A stretch of DNA of 64,000 nucleotides from Micromonospora parathelypteridis (GCF_014201145.1 NZ_JACHDP010000001.1:1674001-1738000); one strand, 5' to 3'. Shown: positions 23,036 to 31,820, counted from the first letter of the stretch. Notes: a model not told the origin generated them from the sequence alone. Program-made: numbers and translations.

Positions 23036-23253
23036 ATGGTGCTCGCCGAACCGACGATGCTCCTCGTCCACAGTCCGCCTCTCACCGCGGCGACATGGGA
23101 CGCGCTGCGTCCGTACCTCGAAGCGGCGGGGTGGAGCGTGACGGTGCTGGACCTGCGTCCTTTATCGAGGCGCCGTCCTTCCATACGGCGGTCTGCGCGG
23201 CGGCCGCCAGCGTCGCTCCCGGTACGCCCACCGTCGTCGTCGGCACTGACCAG
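23036..23253 (+). pseudogene. Frameshifted, truncated alpha/beta hydrolase remnant
   Basis: The segment begins MVLAEPTMLLVHSPPLTAATWDALRPYLEAAGW...VTVLDLRP, a typical start of a small alpha/beta hydrolase (strand beta3 with LLVHSP and the WDAL helix). After a frame change near 23160 the match continues as SFIEAPSFHTAVCAAAASVAPGTPTVVVG. It then ends before the GxSxG nucleophile elbow would appear. Nothing after about 23255 resembles a hydrolase. It is a decayed fragment next to the accessory module. Confidence 0.65.
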
Positions 23254-23545
23254 GACGACCGAGGAACCAAGGCCGGCTGTCGTCACCGCGGACACCGAAC
23301 ACCCCGGACGGGGACCGATGAACCGCAGCCACGACGGGCCACCTGCGGACACGGGCGGCCCGCCTCGCGGGCCCGCGACCGCCGAGCACCTCGACACTGA
23401 AGCTCGATCAGGTGACGGCGCGGGCGGCCAGTTCGGTCCTGCACGTGACCTGTCGCGTGCTGCCCTGAACCGTGTCACTCCCTCTCAGTAGCCTGCCCGA
23501 CGAGCCGGCGGAAAGCCGTAGCGGCAGAGTCGTACGAGGGGGATT
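23254..23545. other. Non-coding stretch after the hydrolase remnant
   Basis: About 290 bases without a credible gene. Long open frames here lack codon bias and family-like sequence. The last 30 bases hold the binding site (GAGGGGGA) of the next gene. Confidence 0.4.
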
Positions 23546-24004
23546 GTGGTGTCCGCGATCGCGTCTCTGACCCTGGTCCCCAGGGACAGCATCACCGAGT
23601 TGGCCCGCCTGGCCCGCACATCGCCGTCGTCGCTCCACTCGTACCTGGCCGAACACGGGCGAAGGGCGCGGCAGGAGTACGAATGGTCCGGCTACTGCCT
23701 GCTGTACGTCCTGACCTATCTGGAGGAGCGCGGCATCGACCTGGAGCGGTCCGAGTTCAATGCCGAGTCGGAGGCCATCAACAGCGCCTACGGGCTGACC
23801 ATACTCATCACTCCCGCCCCGGAGCGGTTACTGGATCAGCTCGACCCCGCTGGTCACCGCACGGAGGAGTTGGCCGCTCACTTCGATGAGATGGGGATGG
23901 ACTTCGAGGAGAGCGGCATGGTCGCTCTCGACGGGCTGCGGCTGTTGCGCGACAGCATCTCCGAACTCCGCGATGACCAGGTGTTGCTGCTGCACATCGG
24001 CTGA
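23546..24004 (+). CDS. Conserved hypothetical acidic protein
   Basis: About 152 residues. The start is GTG 23546 or 23549, with GAGGGGGA upstream. The N-terminus looks like a short helical adaptor (DSITELARLARTSPSSLHSYLAEHGRRARQEYEWSGYCLLYVLTYLEE). The remainder is acidic and helical, ending in RDDQVLLLHIG. It is predicted soluble, and no known domain is recognised. Confidence 0.65.
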   Translation: MVSAIASLTLVPRDSITELARLARTSPSSLHSYLAEHGRRARQEYEWSGYCLLYVLTYLEERGIDLERSEFNAESEAINSAYGLTILITPAPERLLDQLDPAGHRTEELAAHFDEMGMDFEESGMVALDGLRLLRDSISELRDDQVLLLHIG

Positions 24005-24200
24005 GGGCAACTGAGCCCTTCGGTCGGTGGCTGGATGGCTGGTTTGGTTGATGCGACGGCGGGAACCCTCGGCACCGGAAGGTTGGGTGCAACGGGTCCT
24101 TTTATTCCGAAACCGCCCAGCAGCACATGCAGCACATGCAGCCGGGTAGCCCTGCCTGCGGTGGGTGTGCCCAGGTGCTCTCAACCGTTGGGGGAGGCTC

Positions 24201-24905
24201 ATGCGCTGGTCCCGCGCGGCCAACGGCGGCTCCACGAAGGACACGACCCGATCCAGCAGCCCGATCGGCGCGGAACGGGATCCGAAGCGGTTGGTCACCT
24301 TCAGCGACGCGGTCATCGCCATCGCCGTTACCCTGCTGGTCCTGGAGATCCAGCCGCCGGAGGACACCGAGCACCTGCTCCGCGGCCTCATCGAACTGTG
24401 GCCCTCATACGTGGCCTACGCCATCACCTTCCTACTGATCGGGCAGATGTGGGTGAATCACCACGTCATGTTCGACCACATCGGCTCCGCCGACCGCCTG
24501 CTGATCCTGCTCAACACCCTGCTGCTGATGGTGATCGCGTTCCTGCCGTTCGCCTCATCCCTCCTGGCCCACGCATTCGAGTCCGGCCACGGCAAGCAAA
24601 CTGCACTCATCTTCTACGGAGCCACCTACGAGCTGGCCGCCATCCTCTTCAATGCGATCTGGGAGTACGCAAGACATGGCCGCCGTTTGCTGAACTCCGC
24701 CACCGACAACGACACCGCCAGGGCGATCAGCAGACGTTTCCGCCCCGCGCCGTTCTGGATCGCCGCCGGAACCGCTCTGGGCGCTCTTCATCCGGTCGTG
24801 GGCCTCGTCGTGGTCATCGCGTTCATCCCCTTCTACTGGTGGCCGATCAGTGGCGAGGTCGCCAGCATCAGGCGCACCCGCGAGCAGAGTCCCGGCGCCC
24901 TGTAG
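24201..24905 (+). CDS. TMEM175-family (DUF1211) potassium channel-like protein
   Basis: About 234 residues from an ATG with GGGGAGG 4 nt upstream. The hallmark first helix motif is present: RLVTFSDAVIAIAVTLLVLEI (R-xxx-FSDAV). Further TM helices follow (SYVAYAITFLLIGQMWVNHH, LLILLNTLLLMVIAFLPFASSLL, AALIFYGATYELAAILFNAIW and two C-terminal helices). Bacterial TMEM175 proteins have one six-helix unit and assemble as tetrameric K+-permeable channels with hydrophobic filter residues; this single unit fits. A physiological role here is not indicated by the neighbours. Confidence 0.88.
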   Translation: MRWSRAANGGSTKDTTRSSSPIGAERDPKRLVTFSDAVIAIAVTLLVLEIQPPEDTEHLLRGLIELWPSYVAYAITFLLIGQMWVNHHVMFDHIGSADRLLILLNTLLLMVIAFLPFASSLLAHAFESGHGKQTALIFYGATYELAAILFNAIWEYARHGRRLLNSATDNDTARAISRRFRPAPFWIAAGTALGALHPVVGLVVVIAFIPFYWWPISGEVASIRRTREQSPGAL

Positions 24906-24962
24906 CCCGCGCCGCCGACCAGGCATGCATGTCGGGGCATTGACCGTTGTAGGGTTCCCGCC

Positions 24963-25391
24963 GTGGGATACACGGTGATTCCTTCAGGCCGCCTGAACCT
25001 CCCGGAGTCGGAGGACGCCGCTGCGGCCGCCGCCGTCCGAGCCGCCCTGGCTGGGCGAGGTGAGTGGTACGAGTCGGATGCGGTTCCGTCGAACGGCACG
25101 CTGGTCGACCTGGCGGAGGCGGCCATGGCCTCAATCGTCCGCGACGGGGACTGGATCGAGTTCGGGTACGACGACGAGGGTGACCCCAAGTGGTCCGACC
25201 GGGCGACGGCCTTCTACGTCGCGATCGCGCCGTTCGCTCGCTCGGGCACGGTTGATATCGAGGGCGAAGACGGCGCCCGCTGGTCGTACACCTACGCGGA
25301 CGGCCAGATCACCCAACACGGCTGGAATGGTTGGGACGGGTCCGTCGAGCCGTTTGGCGAGTACGCGGACCCACCTCTGGACCACCCATAG
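24963..25391 (+). CDS. Conserved hypothetical acidic protein
   Basis: About 142 residues from GTG 24963; a TAGGGT box 7 nt before the start suggests a leaderless mRNA. The protein is acidic, rich in Trp and Tyr, and apparently a single soluble alpha/beta domain (DWIEFGYDDEGDPKWSDRATAFYVAIAPF, then DGARWSYTYADGQITQHGW). It resembles small single-domain proteins seen near polymorphic-toxin immunity genes, but no toxin gene is adjacent. The function is unknown. Confidence 0.65.
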   Translation: MGYTVIPSGRLNLPESEDAAAAAAVRAALAGRGEWYESDAVPSNGTLVDLAEAAMASIVRDGDWIEFGYDDEGDPKWSDRATAFYVAIAPFARSGTVDIEGEDGARWSYTYADGQITQHGWNGWDGSVEPFGEYADPPLDHP

Positions 25392-25471
25392 GCGCGGACT
25401 GAGGGCGCCGGTCCGGACCTCGTCGCGGTTCGTCCGGGTCATCGGCAGCATGGCCGACCAGGGAGGTTGCG

Positions 25472-25548
25472 TGGTGGGGCGGGCGGGACTCGAACCCGCG
25501 ACCGAGGGATTATGAGTCCCCTGCTCTAACCGGCTGAGCTACCGCCCC
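25472..25548 (-). tRNA. tRNA with CAU anticodon (tRNA-Ile2 or tRNA-Met)
   Basis: The minus strand folds into a full cloverleaf. The acceptor stem is GGGGCGG/CCGCCCC with A73 and an encoded CCA. The D arm is AGCTCAGCCGGTTAGAGC, the anticodon stem GGGGA/TCCCT encloses loop CTCATAA, and the T arm is CGGGTTCGAGTCCCG. The anticodon is CAU. It could be elongator Met or the lysidine-modified Ile2 tRNA; the anticodon-arm sequence resembles bacterial Ile2 genes, but this is not decisive. A TAAGAT box on the minus strand (25562-25567) may be its promoter -10. Confidence 0.93.
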
Positions 25549-25677
25549 GATACCGCGCCGGATCTTATCCCGCTCGGCGATCAGCAGCCAGCACCGAGCC
25601 GGCCGGTGCCCACGCCTCGACAGCACGATGGGCAACAGGAATATAACAGCGCGCTCCCGGCCGCCCGGGAACGGCGG

Positions 25678-26916
25678 TCAGCTGGCGCGCAACTCGTCCA
25701 GCACCGCCCCGGCGGCGCGCCACCCGCTGGCGAGTGCGCCCTGGATGGACGGGCTGTCCCGGTGGTCACCGGCCACGAACAGGCCGTCCCCCAACGACAC
25801 GGCCTTACGCAGCAGCCCCTGCGGTGGCGGCGCGGCGGGCAGCGCCTGGGGAACGGCCACGGTGGTGAGGTGGGTCCAGTCGGCGGTGGATTGCCCGTAC
25901 AGCCGGGTCAACTCGGCCCGTACGGTCGGCTCGGGCGGGGGCGTCGGGCCGACCACCGAGGTGGCCACGAGGTGCCGTCCGGCGGGCGCGTACGTTCCGG
26001 CGGCGTTGCTGAGCACCACCGTGTTGGCGACGATTTCCCGCCGGTCGCCGTCGACGAGGAGGATCGGCTCGGTGAGCGGCGGCTCGGTCGCGCTGTGGTA
26101 GTAGGTGGTGTAGCTGTGCATGCGCACCGTCGCCAGGGCCGGCAGCAGCGCGGACGCGGCGGGCGGGTCGACGGCGACCACGACGGCCCGGCAGCGGATG
26201 TCGCCGGCCTGGGTGCGGACCCGGCCGGGGGTGACCTCCGCGACCGGGGTGTCCAGGTCGAGCAGGTCGACTGGCAGTGGGTCGGCGATGGCGCGCGGCA
26301 GCGCGGCCATGCCCTCGGCGGGCAGGCCGATCCGGCCGCGGGCGAAGGAGCGCAACACCATCGCGAGTACGTGGCTGGAGGTGGACAGTTCCCGCTCGAG
26401 GAACACACCGGACAGGAATGGCCGCAGCAGCTCCTCGATGATCGCGTCGGAGAGGCCGGCCCGGCGCAACGCCGTCTCGGCGCTGGTCTCCGGTGCGGTG
26501 AGCAGCCGGGACGTGGGCAGGGTCGCGCAGCCGGTCGCGAGCGCGGCGAAGCGCAACCGGTCGAGCAGGGAGCCGACCCCGGCGAGTGCGGTGCGCGGGC
26601 CGCCGGTCGGCTCGCGTCTCGGGTTGACCAGCCGCAGGAGTTGGTCGCCCTTGCGCACGAGCACGCCGGAGGTGAAGTACCCGAGGTCGAGCCGGTCGGT
26701 GTCGAGCAGCGTGCCGAGTTGGGGATAGGCGGTGTTGAGCACCTGGAAGCCCCGGTCGATGAGGTACCCGTCGACGACGTCGGTGGCGACCCGCCCGCCG
26801 AGCCGGCCGCTGGCCTCCAGCAGCCGCCAGGGCACGCCGGCGCGGTGCAGCCGGCGGGCGGTGGCGAGGCCGGCCAGGCCGCCGCCGACGATGACCACGT
26901 CGGTCTCAGCCAGCAT
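25678..26916 (-). CDS. FAD-dependent amine-oxidase/protoporphyrinogen-oxidase-like enzyme
   Basis: About 412 residues. The N-terminal FAD fold is TDVVIVGGGLAGLATARRL, followed by LLEASGRLGGRVATD, the GG-doublet motif of the amine oxidase/phytoene-desaturase superfamily. The C-terminal flavin motif is GLFVAGDHRDSPSIQGALASGWRAA. Its size suits a NAD(P)-independent oxidase or dehydrogenase; the substrate is unknown. The start overlaps the upstream MmpL gene by 11 nt, so the two are co-transcribed and may act in the same lipid or pigment pathway. Confidence 0.88.
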   Translation of the reverse strand: MLAETDVVIVGGGLAGLATARRLHRAGVPWRLLEASGRLGGRVATDVVDGYLIDRGFQVLNTAYPQLGTLLDTDRLDLGYFTSGVLVRKGDQLLRLVNPRREPTGGPRTALAGVGSLLDRLRFAALATGCATLPTSRLLTAPETSAETALRRAGLSDAIIEELLRPFLSGVFLERELSTSSHVLAMVLRSFARGRIGLPAEGMAALPRAIADPLPVDLLDLDTPVAEVTPGRVRTQAGDIRCRAVVVAVDPPAASALLPALATVRMHSYTTYYHSATEPPLTEPILLVDGDRREIVANTVVLSNAAGTYAPAGRHLVATSVVGPTPPPEPTVRAELTRLYGQSTADWTHLTTVAVPQALPAAPPPQGLLRKAVSLGDGLFVAGDHRDSPSIQGALASGWRAAGAVLDELRAS

Positions 26917-29023
26917 CGCGCGCCTCCCGCTCGCCGTTCGCCCGGGACAACCGGCCCGGCCACCAGATCTTCGGCCCGATGTCGTACGCGAGCGCGGGCA
27001 CCAGCAGCGACCGGACGATGATGGTGTCGATCAGCACCCCGAGCGCGACCGCCGTACCCAACTCGACGAGCACCACCAGGGGCAGGACGGCGAGGGCGGA
27101 GAAGGTCGCTGCGAGCACGATGCCGGCGGAGGTGATCACCCCGCCGGTGACGGCGAGGCCGGCGAGCACACCGGCGCGGGTGCCGCGCTTGACCGACTCT
27201 TCCCGCACCCGGCTCATCAGGAAGATGTTGTAGTCGATGCCGAGGGCGACCAGGAAGACGAAGGCGAACAGCGGGAACGCCGAGTCCACGCCCGGGAAGC
27301 CGAAGACGTGGCGGAACAGCAGCGCGCACAGGCCGAGGGTGGCCGCGAAGCTGAGCAGCACCGTGGCGATCAGCAGCACCGGGGCGAGCAGTGCCCGGAG
27401 CAGCAGGGCCAGGATGACCGCGATGACCACCAGCACCACCGGGATGATGACGTTCTGGTCGCGCTTCGCGGCGTCCGAGGTGTCCACGTTGATCGCGGTG
27501 AAGCCGCCGACCACCGCGTCGGCGCCGGGCACCTGGTGTACGGCCACCCGCAGCTCGCGGAGGGTGCGCTCGGCGCCGTCACTGTCCGGCGGGTCGGTCA
27601 GGGTCGCCTCCAGTTGCACCCGCCCGTCGACGACCTTCGGCGCGGCGTTCTCCTCGGGTGGGCCGGTCTGCGGGCCGGCGGTGAGCGGGCGGACCTCGGC
27701 GACGCCGGGCACGCCCTGCGCCACCTGGGCGACCTGCCGGGCGGTCTGCTCGGTGGTGAAGATGGTTGCCGGGCTGCCGGTGCCGGCCGGGAAGTGTCGG
27801 GTGATCACCTCCTGGCCGTCCACCGAGTCGGTGCGCTGGGTGAACAGGTCGGACTGCCCGAGGGTGGTGGCGCCGAGCTGCGTGAGGCCCAGCGTGAGGA
27901 TGGCCAGCACGACGGCGGTGCTCAGCCAGATCGGTCGGGCGTGCCGGGCCACGAAGCCAGCGACGCGGCTCCAGATGCCGTGCTCGACCCGGGGGTCGGC
28001 CTGGTCCTCCCGGGGCCGTCGGGGCCAGAACGCCCACCGGCCACCGAGGAGCAGCAGCGCGGGCAGGAAGGTGAGCATCACCAGCAGGGTGCCCGCGATG
28101 CCGATGGCGGCGACCGGCCCGAGTGCCCGGTTGGAGTTCAGGCTGGACAGCAGGAGGCAGAGCAGGCTGACGATGACCGTGCCGCCGGAGGCGATGATGG
28201 CGGGCGCGGCGCCCTTCCACGCCGTACGCATGGCGTCCCAGGGCCGGTCGTGGCGGTGCAGCTCCTCCCGGTAGCGGGCGATCATCAGCAGCGCGTAGTC
28301 GGTGCCGGCGCCGAAGACCAGCACGGTGAGGATGCCCTGCGCCTGCCCGTTGAGCTTGATCACGTCGGCGTCGGCGAGCAGGTAGACGAAGACCGAGGCC
28401 AGGGCGTACGACATTCCGGCGGCGAGCAGCGGGAAGATCCAGAGCACCGGGCTGCGGTAGACCACCAGCAGGATGATCAGCACCACGACCAGGGTGACCA
28501 GCAGCAGTGGCCCGTCGATGGCGGCGAAGACCTCGATCAGGTCGGCGAGCAGGCCGGCAGGTCCGGCGACGTCCACGGTGAGCCCGTCCCGGTCGCCGCC
28601 GGTGATGTCGCGCAACTGTTTGACGACGGAGCCGATCTCCTCCCCCTCGGCGTCGTCGACCGGCACGACGACCTGCAGTGCCTGGCCGTCCTGGCTCGGG
28701 ATGGGCGGGGGCAGCGGGGTGAGGACTCCGGGCACCTGGGCGAACCGGGCGGCGTCGGCGCTGGCCCGTTGCCGGTCCGCGTCGGTGATGCCGGAGGGCC
28801 GCTCGTAGACGACCAGTGCCGGGATGGTCTGTCGGTCGACGAAGTCGCCGGTGAGGTCCTGGGCACGGGTCGCCTCGGCGTCGGTGGGCAGGAAGGCGGC
28901 GTTGTCGTTGGTGGCGACCTCGCTGAGGCGCCCGGCGTACGGCCCGGCCACACCGCCGATCACCAGCCAGACCAGCACGACCGCCACCGCGATCAGCGTG
29001 GCCCTGCCGCCTCGTCCGGACAT
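26906..29023 (-). CDS. MmpL/MMPL-family RND transporter
   Basis: About 705 residues. The ATG at 29023 is better spaced from GGGGTGA than the GTG two codons upstream. The topology is RND-like: TM1, a large extracytoplasmic loop with a porter-like fold, a block of five helices, TM7, a second loop and a last block of five helices. The Asp-Tyr pairs characteristic of MmpL proteins are visible in FGAGTDYALLMIARYREEL and VALGIDYNIFLMSRVREE. Such proteins export lipids or hydrophobic molecules using the proton gradient. The overlap with the FAD oxidase gene suggests a joint pathway. Confidence 0.92.
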   Translation of the reverse strand: MSGRGGRATLIAVAVVLVWLVIGGVAGPYAGRLSEVATNDNAAFLPTDAEATRAQDLTGDFVDRQTIPALVVYERPSGITDADRQRASADAARFAQVPGVLTPLPPPIPSQDGQALQVVVPVDDAEGEEIGSVVKQLRDITGGDRDGLTVDVAGPAGLLADLIEVFAAIDGPLLLVTLVVVLIILLVVYRSPVLWIFPLLAAGMSYALASVFVYLLADADVIKLNGQAQGILTVLVFGAGTDYALLMIARYREELHRHDRPWDAMRTAWKGAAPAIIASGGTVIVSLLCLLLSSLNSNRALGPVAAIGIAGTLLVMLTFLPALLLLGGRWAFWPRRPREDQADPRVEHGIWSRVAGFVARHARPIWLSTAVVLAILTLGLTQLGATTLGQSDLFTQRTDSVDGQEVITRHFPAGTGSPATIFTTEQTARQVAQVAQGVPGVAEVRPLTAGPQTGPPEENAAPKVVDGRVQLEATLTDPPDSDGAERTLRELRVAVHQVPGADAVVGGFTAINVDTSDAAKRDQNVIIPVVLVVIAVILALLLRALLAPVLLIATVLLSFAATLGLCALLFRHVFGFPGVDSAFPLFAFVFLVALGIDYNIFLMSRVREESVKRGTRAGVLAGLAVTGGVITSAGIVLAATFSALAVLPLVVLVELGTAVALGVLIDTIIVRSLLVPALAYDIGPKIWWPGRLSRANGEREARDAG

Positions 29024-29138
29024 CCGCACTCACCCCAAGAATCGACGCATCAATCGACGCAGCGGGAGTCTAAGTCGACATCGACCATCCTGCCGGGCGA
29101 GCACGTCGAGGGAGGGCGAAACCGGTGGCACACACACG

Positions 29139-29170
29139 AAAACGCCCGCCGGCAGGACTGCCGGCGGGCG
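29139..29170 (-). terminator. Rho-independent terminator after tRNA-Asn
   Basis: A perfect 12-bp stem (CGCCCGCCGGCA / TGCCGGCGGGCG) with a 4-nt loop. Read on the minus strand it is followed by TTTT. It lies 14 nt beyond the tRNA 3' end and would stop tRNA transcription. Confidence 0.85.
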
Positions 29171-29183
29171 CTGGGTGGAGAAG

Positions 29184-29256
29184 CTCCCCCGATTGGACTC
29201 GAACCAATAACCTGCCGGTTAACAGCCGGCTGCTCTGCCAATTGAGCTACAGGGGA
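29184..29256 (-). tRNA. tRNA-Asn (anticodon GUU)
   Basis: The minus strand forms a cloverleaf. The acceptor stem is TCCCCTG/CGGGGGA with G73. The D arm is TAGCTCAATTGGCAGAGCA, the anticodon loop CTGTTAA carries GUU, and the T arm is TTGGTTCGAGTCCAA. CCA is not encoded. No integrase gene lies nearby, so there is no sign of use as an integration site in this window. Confidence 0.95.
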
Positions 29257-29257
29257 T

Positions 29258-29550
29258 CGTGCACCGCGCGACTCCGGATCTCCCCGGCGCCGTGCGACGG
29301 GAAAAGAATACAGGACATCGCCCGGTGCCGGTCCAGTGGGTTCCGCCCCACCCCCTGATGATCAAGACGGGCAGGCCAGGACGCGCAACGCATCGACAAT
29401 TAGGGTAAATCGCCATCCCGGCACAAGCATGCTTGAGCGGGGAGCAGGATGGGTAGTTAGCTGCGGACAGAGGACGCAGGCGCGAATTGGTCGCCTTCCG
29501 ACGGGGCAACTCGCCGAGGCGACGGCGCGTCAGGTACGGAAGGAGCCGCC
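29258..29550. other. Intergenic region upstream of the YtxH-like gene
   Basis: About 290 bases without a gene. An AT-richer segment near 29395-29412 (ATTAGGGTAAAT) may contain the plus-strand promoter. The ribosome binding site AAGGAG lies just before the gene at 29551. Confidence 0.4.
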
Positions 29551-29955
29551 ATGCGCGGAAAGATCATGTTTCTTGGCGGGCTGGCTGCGGGATTCGTCCT
29601 GGGCGCCCGTGCCGGCCGGGAAAAGTACGAGGAGCTCGTGGTTCGGGGCCGTAAGGTGCTCGACCACCCGACCGTCCAGGAGGCGGCCGGGGTCGCGCAG
29701 GCCCAAGCCAACAAGCTCTACAGCGAGGGCAAGGACAAGCTCGGCCAGACCAAACTGGGCGAGAAGTTGGGCACCGGCAACGGCAGCACCGGCAAGTCGG
29801 AGCTGACCGCCGCCGACGACGCGTTCGCCGGCACGCCCGCCACCGTGGGCGCCAAGGCGGGCACCAGCACGGTCGGCACGACCTCCGGGTCGCCGTCGTC
29901 AACGAACCCCCGCACCAAGCCGTCCGGCTCGGGCACGAACGCCAGCACGCTCTGA
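29551..29955 (+). CDS. YtxH-like small membrane-associated protein
   Basis: About 134 residues starting MRGKIMFLGGLAAGFVLGARAGREKYEELVVRGRKV. A short N-terminal hydrophobic segment followed by GARAGREKYE and a helical charged region is the pattern of actinobacterial YtxH-domain proteins. The C-terminal half is low-complexity (Gly, Thr, Ser, Lys) and probably disordered. A good site (AAGGAG) precedes the ATG. The function is unknown; stress-associated expression is common for the family but not shown here. Confidence 0.8.
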   Translation: MRGKIMFLGGLAAGFVLGARAGREKYEELVVRGRKVLDHPTVQEAAGVAQAQANKLYSEGKDKLGQTKLGEKLGTGNGSTGKSELTAADDAFAGTPATVGAKAGTSTVGTTSGSPSSTNPRTKPSGSGTNASTL

Positions 29956-29969
29956 CCAATCGCACGTCG

Positions 29970-30001
29970 ACGGGCCGGTCGCCGCAGGGCGACCGGCCCG
30001 T
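29970..30001. terminator. Bidirectional terminator hairpin between convergent genes
   Basis: A perfect 14-bp inverted repeat (ACGGGCCGGTCGCC / GGCGACCGGCCCGT) with a 4-nt loop lies between the YtxH-like gene and the convergent isomerase gene. There is no T-run, as is usual for high-GC actinomycetes. Confidence 0.7.
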
Positions 30002-30019
30002 GGTCTGTCCGGGGTCCGG

Positions 30020-31027
30020 TCAGTCCTTGCTGCTGAACGCCGCGTCGAAGGCGGCGCTCGGGGCGTCGAAGGCGAGTCGGCGAACGAACTGCAACGCCTC
30101 CGGGGCACCGACCAGCCGGTCCATGCCGGCGTCCTCCCACTCGATCGAGATCGGGCCGGTGTAGCCGATCGCGTTCAACGCGCGGAAGCAGTCCTCCCAG
30201 GGCACGTCGCCGTGCCCGGTGGAGACGAAGTCCCACCCGCGGCGCAGGTCGGCCCAGGGCAGGTGCGAGGCGAGCCGGCCACGCCGGCCATCCCCGGTGC
30301 GAACCTTGGCGTCCTTGCAGTCCACGTGGTAGATCCGGTCGGCGAAGTCGAAGATGAAGTTCACCGGGTCCAGCTCCTGCCAGACGAAGTGCGACGGGTC
30401 CCAGTTCAGCCCGAACGCGGGCCGGTTGCCGATCGCCTCCAGCGCCCGCTTCGTCGTCCAGTAGTCGTACGCGATCTCGCTGGGGTGCACCTCGTGCGCG
30501 AACCGCACCCCCACCTCGTCGAACACGTCGAGGATCGGGTTCCAACGGTCGGCGAAGTCCTGGTAGCCGCGCTCGATCATCGACGGCGGCACCGGTGGGA
30601 ACATCGCCAGGGTGTGCCAGATCGACGAACCGGTGAAGCCGACGACCGTCTTCACGCCGAGCTTCGCCGCGGCCCGTGCGGTGTCCTTGATCTCCTCGGC
30701 GGCCCGCTGGCGGACCCCCTCGGGCTCCCCGTCGCCCCAGATCCGGCCGGGCAGGATGTCTTGGTGCCGCTCGTCGATCGGGTGGTCGCAGACCGCCTGA
30801 CCGACGAGGTGGTTGGAGATCGTGAAGACCTCGAGGTTGTGCTTCGCGAGGGTCTCCCGCTTGCGCTCGACGTACGAGTCGTCGGCGAGCGCCTTGTCGA
30901 CCTCGAAGTGGTCGCCCCAGCAGGCGATCTCCAGACCGTCGTAGCCCCACTCGGAGGCGAGCCGGCAGACCTCCTCGAAAGGTAGGTCGGCCCACTGGCC
31001 GGTGAAGAGCGTGATGGGTCGCGCCAT
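30020..31027 (-). CDS. Sugar phosphate isomerase/epimerase-like TIM-barrel protein
   Basis: About 335 residues from an ATG with AGGGGAG upstream. It is a xylose-isomerase-like barrel (AP_endonuc_2 type): [38 protein letters not shown] at the start, [44 protein letters not shown] and [13 protein letters not shown]. The Glu/Asp/His residues at strand ends (HEVHP, DPSHF, DCKDA, EWED) match the metal site of such enzymes. It is the first of several carbohydrate genes reading leftward and probably acts on oxidised or keto sugars with the Gfo/Idh and ThuA partners. The substrate is unknown. Confidence 0.9.
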   Translation of the reverse strand: MARPITLFTGQWADLPFEEVCRLASEWGYDGLEIACWGDHFEVDKALADDSYVERKRETLAKHNLEVFTISNHLVGQAVCDHPIDERHQDILPGRIWGDGEPEGVRQRAAEEIKDTARAAAKLGVKTVVGFTGSSIWHTLAMFPPVPPSMIERGYQDFADRWNPILDVFDEVGVRFAHEVHPSEIAYDYWTTKRALEAIGNRPAFGLNWDPSHFVWQELDPVNFIFDFADRIYHVDCKDAKVRTGDGRRGRLASHLPWADLRRGWDFVSTGHGDVPWEDCFRALNAIGYTGPISIEWEDAGMDRLVGAPEALQFVRRLAFDAPSAAFDAAFSSKD

Positions 31028-31116
31028 TGTTCTACTCCCCTGTTGTAATGGGGATTCCAGGTGCGGACCAGGGCGAGGGTGACCGGACGTGCGTGGCGCC
31101 GGGGCGGTCACCGGTG

Positions 31117-31133
31117 GGTGTGTGGAACACACC
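31117..31133. promoter_or_regulatory. 17-bp perfect palindrome upstream of the isomerase gene
   Basis: GGTGTGT GGA ACACACC, 7-bp arms with a 3-nt centre, about 90 nt upstream of the isomerase start codon. It could be an operator for this gene; no matching copy was noticed elsewhere in the window. Confidence 0.45.
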
Positions 31134-31196
31134 TGGGCCCGGCGGGTTGCGCCTCCCACCGGGTCACCGGCCACCAGCACGGTCGCCGCCCCCACC

Positions 31197-31244
31197 CTAT
31201 TTCCGCGGCACCCCATCGCGAAAGCCCCGCAGCCGGATCATCAT
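31197..31244 (-). pseudogene. Stub of a response regulator gene
   Basis: An ATG overlapping the stop codon of the histidine-kinase fragment (ATGA junction) opens a 15-codon frame, [15 protein letters not shown]. The overlap and the MIRL start are what a LuxR-type response regulator gene would show after its kinase gene, but the regulator body is missing. Confidence 0.45.
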
Positions 31245-31753
31245 TCGGCCACCTCCTCGGGCGCGGGCAGGACGGCCCGCACGATGAAGCCGCCACCGGC
31301 GCGCGGGCCGGCGGTCAACGTGCCGCCGAGCCGCTCCGCGCGCCTGCGTACCCCGAGCAGACCCCGTCCGGCGCCCTGGGCGACCCCGCCCGACCTGGCG
31401 GAGGCGGCGCCCTCGTCGCGTACCTCGATGGTGATGCCCGTGGGGTCGTAGCGCAGGCGGACCGCGACCGCCGCGCCCGGCGCGTGCCGGCACGCGTTGG
31501 TCAACGACTCCTCGATGATCCGGTACGCCACCACGTCGACCGGGCCCGGCAGCGGCCGGGGTTGCCCGGCCAGGGTCCACCGCACCGGCTGGCCGGCGGC
31601 GAAGCCCTCCACCAGCGCGTCGAGGCGGTTCAGGCTCGGCGGCGGCTCGGACGCGTCGTCGGGCGCGTCGGGTCCGAGGAGCCCGACGCGCAGCCGGTGC
31701 CCCTGCGCCCACACCATCCCGCGCCACCGCGCGAACCGCCCCATGCTGGTCAA
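31241..31753 (-). pseudogene. Truncated sensor histidine kinase (ATPase domain only)
   Basis: About 170 residues corresponding to the C-terminal part of a NarL-type (HisKA_3) sensor kinase. The ATP-binding domain has the N box RIIEESLTNACRHAPGA, the G1 box VRDEGA, the G2 region GRGLLGVRRRAERLGG and the final GGGFIVRAVLP strand. The sensor, TM and HisKA_3 phosphoacceptor parts are missing upstream. The segment starts abruptly in the middle of what would be the linker (LRVGLLGPDAPDDASEPPPSL). The cognate regulator is reduced to a stub. It is probably a two-component system lost by deletion. Confidence 0.7.
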
Positions 31754-31820
31754 GGTACGGCAGCCGGTTGTGGGTCGGTCCGCGGGCGGTGTGTGGGAGT
31801 GGGCGGCCGGATACCGGTGC

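Noticed and set aside
24119..24139. Tandem CAGCACATG repeat upstream of the TMEM175-like gene
   Set aside because: Only two copies and no symmetry or promoter context. A short microsatellite-like duplication is enough to explain it.
25441..25515. Peptide ending GRAGLEPATEGL as a possible small gene
   Set aside because: This is the familiar false peptide produced by reading through the complementary strand of a tRNA; the CAU tRNA at 25472-25548 explains it.
25472..29256. tRNA genes as attachment sites of an integrated element
   Set aside because: No integrase or excisionase gene and no duplicated tRNA 3' end was seen near either tRNA.
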